Assembly: GCA_029266295.1 (NCBI GenBank) | Contig: JAQSXD010000246.1 | Location: 1-5,951, forward strand | Origin: Bacillota bacterium | Lineage (GTDB): Bacteria > Bacillota > Clostridia > Peptostreptococcales > Anaerovoracaceae | DNA: 5,951 nucleotides | Direction of reading: 5' to 3' | Shown here: in pieces, positions 1 through 5,115 of the stretch | Position numbering within the stretch: position 1 is the stretch's first letter | How the letters are laid out: each line of letters starts with the position of its first letter | The notes under the pieces: model-generated | Seen by the model: only the letters and a program-made list of their open reading frames with translations | Database searches by the model: none | What the model was told of the DNA's origin: nothing | Made by a program: the position numbers and the translations under genes

Positions 1-1865
1 AACATCAGGAAGGTATAAGCAGAAAGCTGTGTAAAGGAACTCTGCAAATTCATCCAAACTTCTGCGCCGTCTTCAGCTACTTCAGCAAAGCCGAACAGGA
101 TTCCGAAGGTACCAACAACATTTTCCTTAGCGATCAAACCGGTAACCGTAGCGACTGCGGCTTTCCAGTCACCCCAACCAAGAGGAGCAAATACCGGAGC
201 GATGACTCTTCCGATGGAGGCCAGAATGGAATCTTCGATGTCAACCATTTGGAGGTTCCAGCCAAATGTGCTGAGGAACCAAACTACGATTGTCGCCAGC
301 AGAATGATGGTTCCCGCTTTTTTTACGAAGGACTTGCCTCGGTCCAGCATGTGAATGAAAACACTTTTCACTCCGGGCACGTGGTAGGAAGGAAGTTCCA
401 TTACAAAAGGTGCAGGGTCTCCTGCGAATAACTTTGTCTTTTTCAGGATCACCCCCGATATGATAATCGCTGCAATTCCCACGAAATAAGCGGATGGTCC
501 GACCCATACCGATTCTGGGAACAGCGCGCCGGCAATCAAAGCGATAATGGGAAGCTTTGCACTGCAAGGGATAAAGGTTGTGGTGATAATGGTCATCCGG
601 CGGTCATTCTCACTCTCAATGGTTCTTGTTGCCATAATGCCGGGAATCCCGCAGCCTGTTCCGATCAGGATCGGAATAAAGGATTTACCGGATAAGCCGA
701 ATCTTCTGAAGATCCGGTCCATGATAAAGGCGATTCTCGCCATATATCCGCTGTCCTCCAGGATTGCGAGACAGAGAAAGAGCACCAGCATCTGAGGCAG
801 AAATCCCAGCACTGCGCCGACGCCGCCGACAATGCCGTCTATCAGCAGAGAGTACAGCCATTCCGAAGTGCCGACGGATGTTAAGAAGCTTCCCAGGCCG
901 TTTGGAACAATATCCCCAAACAGAACATCGTTGACCCAATCGGTACCCATGGCTCCTACCGTTGAAATCGAAATGTAGTAAACCAGGAACATGACCACTG
1001 CGAAAATGGGAAGCGCCAGCCATTTATTGGTGACGATTCTGTCAATACGATCCGATGGCGTCATGTCCGATTTGCTGCCTTTGCGAAGACTGGTTTTGAT
1101 GACACTGTTGATATATGTATACCGTTCGTTGGTAATGATGCTTTCGCCGTCATCGTCCAGATCACTTTCACAGATTGCTGTAATGCCGTTGATTTTATCA
1201 AGAACCTCTTTTGAAAGGGAAATGCTGTTCAATACTTTTTCGTCATGCTCAAAGAGTTTGATGGCTAGCCAGCGGCGGCTGATTTTACTGTCGTGGCCTA
1301 CAATTAATTCCTCAATTTGGGACAAAGCCTTTTCAACCGGTACGGAAAAGGTATGCTTTGGTTCAAAGCCGGCTTTTGCCTGCGCCAGGTTTACCGCTCT
1401 TTGGGTTACCTCTTTCAGACCGATTCCTTTTAAGGCTGATGTCTCCACAACTTCGCAGCCGAGCGAATCTTTCAGCTTTTTCATATCGATGACATCGCCG
1501 TTTTTTTGAACCACGTCGATCATGTTGAGTGCAATAACCACAGGAATGCCGATTTCGGTCAGTTGAGTTGTTAAATAAAGGTTACGCTCAATATTAGAAG
1601 CGTCTACAATATTAATAATTGCGTCTGGCTTTTCATTGACCAGATAATTTCTAGTTACGACCTCTTCCAAAGTGTAAGGAGAAAGGGAATAAATCCCCGG
1701 CAGGTCTTGAATAATGACATCCTTGTGTCCGCGAAGCTTTCCTTCTTTCTTTTCCACAGTAACGCCCGGCCAGTTGCCTACGTATTGGGAACTGCCGGTA
1801 AGCTCATTAAACATCGTTGTTTTCCCACTGTTGGGATTTCCGGCAAGTGCAATTTTAATTGCCAT
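1..1865 (-). CDS. feoB: Ferrous iron transport protein B (FeoB), 3' end cut by window edge
   Basis: FeoB imports Fe(II) across the cytoplasmic membrane using an N-terminal G-protein domain joined to a membrane channel. The reading frame is open for 621 codons and leaves the window; FeoB proteins usually continue for several tens of residues more. G-domain motifs are all visible: G1 GNPNSGKT (residues 9-16), G2 Thr36 in GVTVEKK, G3 DLPG (54-57), G4 NMID (114-117) and G5 SALKG (143-147). A helical, acidic linker (about 165-275) follows. The membrane part starts near residue 280 and has both Gate motifs, GTGCGIPG (402-409, Cys405) and IPCSAKLP (432-439, Cys434), plus the family signature ILEDSGYMAR (368-377) and FVMELPSY (487-494). 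Translation starts at the ATG at 1865, seven bases after a modest AAAGGAAG ribosome-binding site. The gene lies 23 bp downstream of feoA and is its probable operon partner. No internal stop or frameshift is seen. Confidence 0.97.
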   Translation of the reverse strand, partial: MAIKIALAGNPNSGKTTMFNELTGSSQYVGNWPGVTVEKKEGKLRGHKDVIIQDLPGIYSLSPYTLEEVVTRNYLVNEKPDAIINIVDASNIERNLYLTTQLTEIGIPVVIALNMIDVVQKNGDVIDMKKLKDSLGCEVVETSALKGIGLKEVTQRAVNLAQAKAGFEPKHTFSVPVEKALSQIEELIVGHDSKISRRWLAIKLFEHDEKVLNSISLSKEVLDKINGITAICESDLDDDGESIITNERYTYINSVIKTSLRKGSKSDMTPSDRIDRIVTNKWLALPIFAVVMFLVYYISISTVGAMGTDWVNDVLFGDIVPNGLGSFLTSVGTSEWLYSLLIDGIVGGVGAVLGFLPQMLVLFLCLAILEDSGYMARIAFIMDRIFRRFGLSGKSFIPILIGTGCGIPGIMATRTIESENDRRMTIITTTFIPCSAKLPIIALIAGALFPESVWVGPSAYFVGIAAIIISGVILKKTKLFAGDPAPFVMELPSYHVPGVKSVFIHMLDRGKSFVKKAGTIILLATIVVWFLSTFGWNLQMVDIEDSILASIGRVIAPVFAPLGWGDWKAAVATVTGLIAKENVVGTFGILFGFAEVAEDGAEVWMNLQSSFTQLSAYTFLM

Positions 1866-1888
1866 GATCTAACTTCCTTTCTCTAAAA

Positions 1889-2110
1889 CTACTCCACTAT
1901 GATTTTTTCCGCATCATCCTTACGCAGCGTCAGCTCGTAACCTCTTACGGTAATTTCAATGGGGTCTCCCAAAGGGGCTACCTTTTTAATAAAGATACGA
2001 GCGCCTTTTGTGATTCCCATGTCCATGATTCTTCTCTTCACCGCACCCTCTCCGTCGAGCTTTAAAACGGTGACCGTTTCGCCGATGGGAGTGCTCTTTA
2101 AAGTTTTCAT
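1889..2110 (-). CDS. feoA: FeoA family protein, copy adjacent to feoB
   Basis: This is a small cytosolic SH3-like protein that accompanies FeoB; FeoA is thought to bind FeoB and support Fe(II) uptake, but its exact role is unsettled. The 73-residue product carries the usual FeoA pattern: a conserved start (TPIGETVTVLKLDGEG), RRIMDMGITKGARI, then the signature APLGDPIEITVRGYELTLRK and a terminal IIVE strand. The start is placed at the ATG at 2110 rather than two codons earlier at 2116, because the GGAGGA ribosome-binding site abuts the upstream ATG with no spacer but stands six bases from this one. It is the second gene of a feoA-feoA-feoB operon. It belongs to a different FeoA subtype from the upstream copy, so the pair is not a recent duplication. 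Confidence 0.93.
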   Translation of the reverse strand: MKTLKSTPIGETVTVLKLDGEGAVKRRIMDMGITKGARIFIKKVAPLGDPIEITVRGYELTLRKDDAEKIIVE

Positions 2111-2116
2111 GCTCAT

Positions 2117-2122
2117 TCCTCC
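2117..2122 (-). promoter_or_regulatory. Ribosome-binding site that decides the feoA start
   Basis: GGAGGA on the minus strand lies directly against an in-frame ATG at 2116 (zero spacer), where it could not work well, and six bases upstream of the next in-frame ATG at 2110. The second spacing is normal, so the shorter 73-residue product is preferred. Confidence 0.7.
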
Positions 2123-2160
2123 GTTTTCAATTTATCTGTAAGACCCGAATCCTCGTAACG

Positions 2161-2370
2161 TTATACGATAATCCGCGTCGCCATGGATTTATCCAGTGCT
2201 ACCCTGGTATCCTTAATGTTGAGGATCATATTTCCTCCGATTTCAGATACGACGGTAACGGTACTGCCTACGACAAACCCGAGGCTTTCCAAAAATCGCT
2301 TCGTATCATCCTTCCCGTTGATCTTCTTAATGGTATTCTTCTCACCGGATCTCATCATTGATAGTGGCAT
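2161..2370 (-). CDS. feoA: FeoA domain protein, first gene of the feo operon
   Basis: This 69-residue protein is a second, divergent FeoA-type SH3-like domain, presumed cytosolic and involved in Fe(II) uptake together with FeoB. Visible family features are a short N-terminal charged segment, FLESLGFVVGSTVTVVSEIGG (about residues 26-46), and the terminal run ILNIKDTRVALDKSMATRIIV. It lacks the PLGDPIEI signature of the downstream copy and has GGNMILNIKDTRVALD instead, which is typical of the first FeoA in operons that carry two. Its start is secure: a near-perfect AAGGAGGT ribosome-binding site (2385-2378) stands seven bases before the ATG. Promoter and palindromic operator lie just upstream. 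The two FeoA copies may act as partners or have separate tasks; the sequence does not say which. Confidence 0.88.
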   Translation of the reverse strand: MPLSMMRSGEKNTIKKINGKDDTKRFLESLGFVVGSTVTVVSEIGGNMILNIKDTRVALDKSMATRIIV

Positions 2371-2396
2371 TTCTCTAACCTCCTTTAGTAAGTCGA

Positions 2397-2412
2397 TGCT
2401 AACTTGTGGTTA
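2397..2412. repeat. Extra half-sites of the feo operator motif in the feoA leader
   Basis: TGCTAAC at 2397-2403 repeats one arm of the main palindrome exactly, and GGTTA at 2408-2412 resembles the other arm, forming a loose inverted pair (TAAC-N5-GTTA). Both lie in the presumed 5' untranslated leader between the transcription start and the feoA ribosome-binding site. They could be a secondary repressor contact. This rests only on repeat matching. Confidence 0.4.
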
Positions 2413-2420
2413 AAATATTT

Positions 2421-2438
2421 GGTTAGCACATGCTAACC
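2421..2438. promoter_or_regulatory. Perfect palindrome, probable iron-responsive operator of the feo operon
   Basis: GGTTAGCACATGCTAACC is a perfect inverted repeat with 8-bp arms around a 2-bp centre. It begins at or just after the expected transcription start of the feo promoter, so a bound protein would block initiation. Arms of the GGTTAG/CTAACC type recall DtxR/IdeR-family metalloregulator sites, but here the cores are six bases apart, against one in the classical DtxR site as I recall it. It does not have the 7-1-7 symmetry of a Fur box and does not resemble the palindrome of the zinc operon. The cognate regulator is not in this window. Confidence 0.7.
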
Positions 2439-2445
2439 CAATTAC

Positions 2446-2475
2446 AGTTTACTATCACTAACTCGTCTTTGTCAA
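2446..2475 (-). promoter_or_regulatory. Probable sigma-A promoter of feoA-feoA-feoB
   Basis: On the minus strand a perfect TTGACA (2475-2470) is followed after 18 bases by TAAACT (2451-2446), a four-of-six match to TATAAT. Transcription would begin near 2439, right at the edge of the palindromic operator, giving a leader of about 70 bases before feoA. The -35 box is strong and the -10 box moderate. Confidence 0.6.
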
Positions 2476-2564
2476 TGAAAATTTGAAAAAAATTCTATGG
2501 TAATACAAAATCTTCAAGCAGGTGAGCAAGGGGAAAGGATGAGTCCGAGCGTTGCAAAACAAAA

Positions 2565-2600
2565 TAAAAGTCCTCCGATCAATAAACCGGAGGACTTTTA
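2565..2600 (-). terminator. Strong hairpin, terminator-like on the minus strand
   Basis: TAAAAGTCCTCCG at 2565-2577 pairs perfectly with CGGAGGACTTTTA at 2588-2600 around a 10-base loop. Read on the minus strand, the stem is followed by a T-rich run (about 2569-2555, interrupted by A and G). Read on the plus strand, only four T follow within the stem end. A minus-strand intrinsic terminator is therefore the better reading, although the core is A/T-flanked and could stop transcription in both directions. No protein gene lies directly upstream on either strand, so its purpose may be to insulate the divergent operons or to end a small RNA. Confidence 0.6.
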
Positions 2601-2712
2601 CAAAGTGTGTATCTATTAAAAGAAGGAAAGTGCTCGTATGAGGTAATCTCCTTACCTATGATTTTAGAGTCTTAATGTGTAGATTCTGTGTAGAACTTGT
2701 GGTAAGTGGATA

Positions 2713-2764
2713 AAAATAAAAATAAGGCTGCAAATAAAATAAGGCAAAATAAAAATAAGGCTGC
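2713..2764 (+). repeat. A-rich direct repeats directly upstream of the zinc promoter
   Basis: AAAATAAAAATAAGGCTGC occurs exactly at 2713-2731 and again at 2746-2764, with a shorter variant (AAATAAAATAAGGC) at 2732-2745 between them. The last copy ends at the base before the -35 box. The A-tracts sit where an UP element would contact the RNA polymerase alpha subunits, so they may raise promoter strength; binding of a regulator to the GGCTGC ends is also possible. Confidence 0.65.
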
Positions 2765-2792
2765 TTGACAAGCGCCGAATCGGGAATATAAT
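2765..2792 (+). promoter_or_regulatory. Consensus sigma-A promoter of the zinc operon
   Basis: A perfect TTGACA (2765-2770) and a perfect TATAAT (2787-2792) stand 16 bases apart. Transcription would start near 2799-2800, inside the inverted repeat that follows, giving a leader of about 47 bases before the regulator gene. A promoter this strong needs tight repression, which agrees with the operator placed on its start site. Confidence 0.88.
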
Positions 2793-2793
2793 A

Positions 2794-2814
2794 TGAAACT
2801 GAAACTCAGTTTCA
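2794..2814. promoter_or_regulatory. Fur-family (probably Zur) operator on the zinc promoter start site
   Basis: TGAAAC occurs twice in tandem (2794-2799, 2800-2805) and once inverted (GTTTCA, 2809-2814). This makes two nested perfect inverted repeats: an 8-5-8 form over the whole site and a 7-1-7 form, TGAAACTCAGTTTCA, at 2800-2814. The 7-1-7 symmetry is the known pattern for Fur, Zur and PerR boxes. The site begins two bases after the -10 box and covers the start of transcription, so binding should repress. The encoded regulator immediately downstream is the obvious candidate to bind it. Confidence 0.75.
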
Positions 2815-2846
2815 ATTTGTGCCATTGTTTACGGCAGGAGGACGGT

Positions 2847-3365
2847 ATGAACAGCACCATTTCTTATAAAACCAGGCAGAAGGATCAAATCATGGGATGC
2901 CTGATTCAGAATAAAGAGCGGCATATCACCGCAGATGAGATTATGGAAGCCTTAAATCAAAAGAGCATGAGGGTAGGAAAGGCCACTGTTTATAGACATC
3001 TGGATCGGCTGGTATCGGAAGGGATCATCCGAAAATATTTTGTGGATGATGGGAAAAGTGCCAGTTATCAATATCAATATGTGGGTTCTACTGAGACCTG
3101 TTCCCATCACTATCACTTAAAATGTCTGGATTGTGGCAGGCTGATCCATTTGGACTGTAAGTATTTGGGAGGGATGGATTCCCATATCAAGGAGCGCCAC
3201 GACTTTCACGTGGATCACATCAAGACCGTCCTATACGGACAGTGCGGATCTTGCGCAGAAAAGCAAGCATGTGGATGCTATGAGGATAAACAAGTGCGTG
3301 GATCCTACGCGGATAGACCAGCATGTGGCCCGTGTGCGGAAAAACAAAAAGGAGAGAGTGAATGA
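2847..3365 (+). CDS. zur: Fur-family metalloregulator, probable zinc uptake repressor Zur
   Basis: This 172-residue protein is a dimeric DNA-binding repressor of the Fur family; its place as first gene of a znuACB operon points to zinc sensing (Zur), by context only. The winged-helix DNA-binding domain spans about residues 5-75, with ITADEIMEAL and KATVYRHLDRLVSEGIIRK as helix-turn-helix segments. The metal and dimer domain follows: HHYHLKCLDCG (87-97) and CGSC (133-136) give two Cys pairs (93/96, 133/136) expected to hold the structural zinc, with His87/88/90/101/113/118/121/124 available for sensing. The protein then continues about 36 residues with tandem 9-residue units carrying more cysteines, longer than a usual family member. 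The start is the ATG at 2847, five bases after AGGAGG; an upstream in-frame ATG at 2793 overlaps the operator and lies ahead of the expected transcription start. Its stop overlaps the znuA start (ATGA). It is likely self-regulated through the operator just upstream. Confidence 0.92.
   Translation: MNSTISYKTRQKDQIMGCLIQNKERHITADEIMEALNQKSMRVGKATVYRHLDRLVSEGIIRKYFVDDGKSASYQYQYVGSTETCSHHYHLKCLDCGRLIHLDCKYLGGMDSHIKERHDFHVDHIKTVLYGQCGSCAEKQACGCYEDKQVRGSYADRPACGPCAEKQKGESE
3243..3350 (+). repeat. Four 27-bp tandem repeats encoding a Cys-rich regulator tail
   Basis: Four in-frame 27-bp units encode CGSCAEKQA, CGCYEDKQV, RGSYADRPA and CGPCAEKQK (regulator residues 133-168). By my count units 3 and 4 each match unit 1 at 18 of 27 bases and unit 2 matches at 16, so the repeat is old but clear. 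Unit 1 contains the canonical second Cys pair of the family; unit 4 recreates a CxxC, unit 2 keeps a CxC, and unit 3 has lost its cysteines. The tail may bind extra metal or may be a neutral extension. Confidence 0.82.
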
Positions 3366-4402
3366 AGAAAACAGGAATAAGAAAACTACTCAGTGCAATG
3401 GTTCCAGCCACATTGATATTTGCGCTTCTGCTTACGGGTTGCTCGCAAGCGGAACAAACTCCTTCTGGAGAAGGCAGTGGTGCAAAGGTGTCAAGTGAGA
3501 CGGAAAGCCATAAGCCGCAAGTAATTGCTACGCTCTTTCCTCAATATGACTTTGCAAAGCAAATTGCAGGAGACAAGGCCGATGTGGTGCTGCTTCTGCC
3601 GCCGGGATTAGAAAGCCATTCTTACGAGCCTACCCCTTCTGATATGATAAAAATTCATAAGGCCGACGTATTTCTTTATACGGGAGAAATCATGGAGGCT
3701 TGGTCACAGAAACTTATCCTGAGCCTCGAGAACTCTGGCGCTGAATGCTTGGTTGTTGATGTTTCAAAGGGAGTCCCTCTTGTAAGGACTGCGGATATCG
3801 AAAAGGAGCATGAACATGCAGATGGGGATGAGCATGAATATGCAGACGGCGATGACCAGGAGCATTCCCACATATATGACCCTCATATTTGGACAGACCC
3901 CCAGCTTGCGAAGATTATGGTGGCAAATATTCTGGAAGGATTGTGCAGTGCGGATCCTGAAAATGCAGAAGTTTATAAAGCCAATGCCTCTGAATATATG
4001 AAAGAACTGGATGGGCTAGATCTGGAATTCAGGACCGTCATAGACAACGCAAAACGAAATGAAATTATTTTTGGAAGTAGATTTGCATTTTATTATTTTG
4101 TAAAACGATATGGCTTAGACTATGAATCGGCGTTTGATTCGTGCTCGGCAGAAACAGAACCCAGCACCAGAACGGTTAAGTTGCTGATCGATGAAATCAA
4201 GGAAAAGAAAATACCCGTTATTTTTTATGCGGAACTGGAAGAACCCAAAACTGCCAAGGCCTTAAGTGCAGAGACCGGGGCAAAGCTGCTGATGCTTCAT
4301 TCCTGCCATAATGTGACTAAGGATGAATGGGAGAGCGGCGCAACTTACCTTTCTCTGATGAAGCAAAATGCGGAAAATCTCAAGGAGGGCCTGAGCCAAT
4401 GA
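3362..4402 (+). CDS. znuA: Zinc ABC transporter substrate-binding lipoprotein ZnuA
   Basis: This 346-residue protein captures Zn(II) outside the membrane and delivers it to the ZnuB channel (cluster A-I, SBP_bac_9 family). A lipoprotein signal peptide is clear: KK/RK positive start, hydrophobic core and lipobox LLTGC with Cys27 as the lipidated residue. A Gly/Ser/Glu linker leads to QVIATLFPQYDFAKQIAG (53-70). Probable zinc ligands are His86 in SHSYEPTPSD and His175 in DPHIWTDP. Between them is a His/Asp/Glu-rich loop, EHEHADGDEHEYADGD then DQEHSH (149-170), typical of zinc rather than manganese binders. The usual third ligand His is replaced by Arg240 in FGSRFAFYYFVKRYGL, and HSCHN (313-317) replaces the usual C-terminal aspartate region, as I recall for a Firmicutes subfamily; CSAETEPS (261-268) fits that group. 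The start overlaps the regulator stop by 4 nt and follows AAAGGAG by seven bases. Mn(II) or Fe(II) as substrate is less likely. Confidence 0.95.
   Translation: MKKTGIRKLLSAMVPATLIFALLLTGCSQAEQTPSGEGSGAKVSSETESHKPQVIATLFPQYDFAKQIAGDKADVVLLLPPGLESHSYEPTPSDMIKIHKADVFLYTGEIMEAWSQKLILSLENSGAECLVVDVSKGVPLVRTADIEKEHEHADGDEHEYADGDDQEHSHIYDPHIWTDPQLAKIMVANILEGLCSADPENAEVYKANASEYMKELDGLDLEFRTVIDNAKRNEIIFGSRFAFYYFVKRYGLDYESAFDSCSAETEPSTRTVKLLIDEIKEKKIPVIFYAELEEPKTAKALSAETGAKLLMLHSCHNVTKDEWESGATYLSLMKQNAENLKEGLSQ
3806..3853 (+). repeat. 24-bp tandem duplication in the ZnuA His-rich loop
   Basis: Two in-frame 24-bp units encode EHEHADGD (residues 149-156) and EHEYADGD (157-164); a degenerate continuation DQEHSH follows. 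The units differ by one amino acid (His to Tyr) and three other silent bases. It lies in the flexible loop between the two lobes of zinc-type binding proteins, which is known to vary in length and His content. Confidence 0.85.
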
Positions 4403-5115
4403 CACAAATCAGCGTCAGAGACGTTATGATCAGCTATGAAAAGCGGCCTGTGATCAGCGGCCTCAGCTTTGATGTGAATGCAGGAGATTATCTTTGTATT
4501 GTAGGGGAAAACGGCTCAGGGAAAACGACCTTGATGAAGGGACTGCTCGGGCTGCTGCCGCTGAAAAAAGGTGAGATCCGATACGGAGATGGAGTAAAAT
4601 CCAGCCAAATCGGATACCTGCCACAGCAAACCCTGGTGCAAAAGGATTTCCCCGCATCGGTGCAGGAGGTTGTGATATCCGGTTGTCTGAACCGGATGGG
4701 TTTGCGGCCGTTCTTTGCAGGGAGCGAGAAACGAAGAGCAGCGGAAAAAATGAAGGAACTTGGGATCGACCATTTAAAAAACCGCTCCTATAAAATGCTT
4801 TCGGGAGGGCAGCAGCAGAGAGTCTTGCTTGCACGGGCACTTTGTGCCGCAGAGAAGATCATCCTGCTAGACGAACCCTTTTCCGGTTTGGATCCCATCG
4901 TTACAGCTGAATTCTATAAAATCATAAATCGATTAAATCAACAGGGAATTACCGTATTGATGATTACCCATGATGTTAAAGCCGCTGCAGCGTATGGCGG
5001 GAAGATTTTGCATCTTGGAGCCTCCGCTGATTTTTTCGGAACAACAGAAGAATACCGCAGGAGCGAGATCGGTACCCGGTTCTTGCAGCAGGGAGGAGGG
5101 GTGCAGCATGTTTGA
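4399..5115 (+). CDS. znuC: Zinc ABC transporter ATP-binding protein ZnuC
   Basis: This 238-residue cytoplasmic ATPase powers zinc import through ZnuB. All ABC motifs are intact: Walker A GENGSGKTT (36-44), Q-loop in YLPQQ (73-77), signature LSGGQQQR (134-141), Walker B IILLDEP (154-160) with catalytic Glu159, D-loop SGLD (162-165) and switch His191 in ITHD. The length is close to the family norm. The start at 4399 overlaps the znuA stop by 4 nt (ATGA) and follows AAGGAGGG at a spacing of nine bases; in-frame codons upstream from 4327 lie within znuA and are not used. Similar ATPases serve Mn(II) or Fe(II) importers, so the metal is assigned from the adjacent ZnuA and Zur-like genes. Confidence 0.96.
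   Translation: MTQISVRDVMISYEKRPVISGLSFDVNAGDYLCIVGENGSGKTTLMKGLLGLLPLKKGEIRYGDGVKSSQIGYLPQQTLVQKDFPASVQEVVISGCLNRMGLRPFFAGSEKRRAAEKMKELGIDHLKNRSYKMLSGGQQQRVLLARALCAAEKIILLDEPFSGLDPIVTAEFYKIINRLNQQGITVLMITHDVKAAAAYGGKILHLGASADFFGTTEEYRRSEIGTRFLQQGGGVQHV

Larger units (their letters stand above)
2371..2846. other. Divergent intergenic regulatory region, no convincing gene
   Basis: This 476-bp stretch separates the iron and zinc operons. It contains the feo promoter and operator on the left, a strong hairpin near the middle, and an A-rich repeat block, promoter and operator for the zinc operon on the right. The parts at 2476-2564 and 2601-2712 hold no clear gene. The only short reading frames are a 26-codon frame running through the hairpin and a T-rich antisense frame across the zinc promoter, and neither looks coding. 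Confidence 0.8.

Noticed and set aside
991..1509. A 172-codon plus-strand frame antisense to feoB
   Set aside because: The minus strand carries an uninterrupted FeoB with all motifs; the plus-strand frame has no recognisable domain and is a shadow.
2421..2438. The feo palindrome as a Fur box
   Set aside because: Its centre is two bases and its arms (GGTTAGCA) do not fit the GATAAT-type or 7-1-7 pattern of Fur boxes.
2539..2619. A 26-codon plus-strand reading frame starting MSPSVAKQNK after a purine-rich stretch
   Set aside because: It runs through both arms of the perfect hairpin, is very short, and has no recognisable features; the hairpin explains the sequence better.
2713..2764. The A-rich repeats as a CRISPR array
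   Set aside because: The units are short, adjacent and imperfect, with no unique spacers and no cas genes.
2793..2846. An 18-codon N-terminal extension of the regulator from an in-frame ATG at 2793
   Set aside because: This ATG touches the -10 box, lies ahead of the expected transcription start and inside the operator, and has no ribosome-binding site; the ATG at 2847 has AGGAGG.
2672..2860. A 62-codon minus-strand reading frame rich in Phe and Leu, resembling a membrane peptide
   Set aside because: Its composition comes from the A-rich repeats, promoter and operator read backwards; there is no ribosome-binding site and it overlaps the regulator start.
3220..3411. A 63-codon minus-strand frame with repeated segments, antisense to the regulator tail
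   Set aside because: The repeat pattern is the mirror of the coding repeats on the plus strand, where family motifs and operon overlap support the real gene.
4327..4398. A longer ZnuC starting at 4327
   Set aside because: The extra codons lie inside znuA and match no ABC ATPase; the ATG at 4399 has a good ribosome-binding site and a 4-nt overlap.
4970..5107. A longer ZnuB starting at 4970
   Set aside because: The extension lies within znuC and is not membrane-like; the ATG at 5108 follows AGGAGG and begins the usual permease N-terminus.
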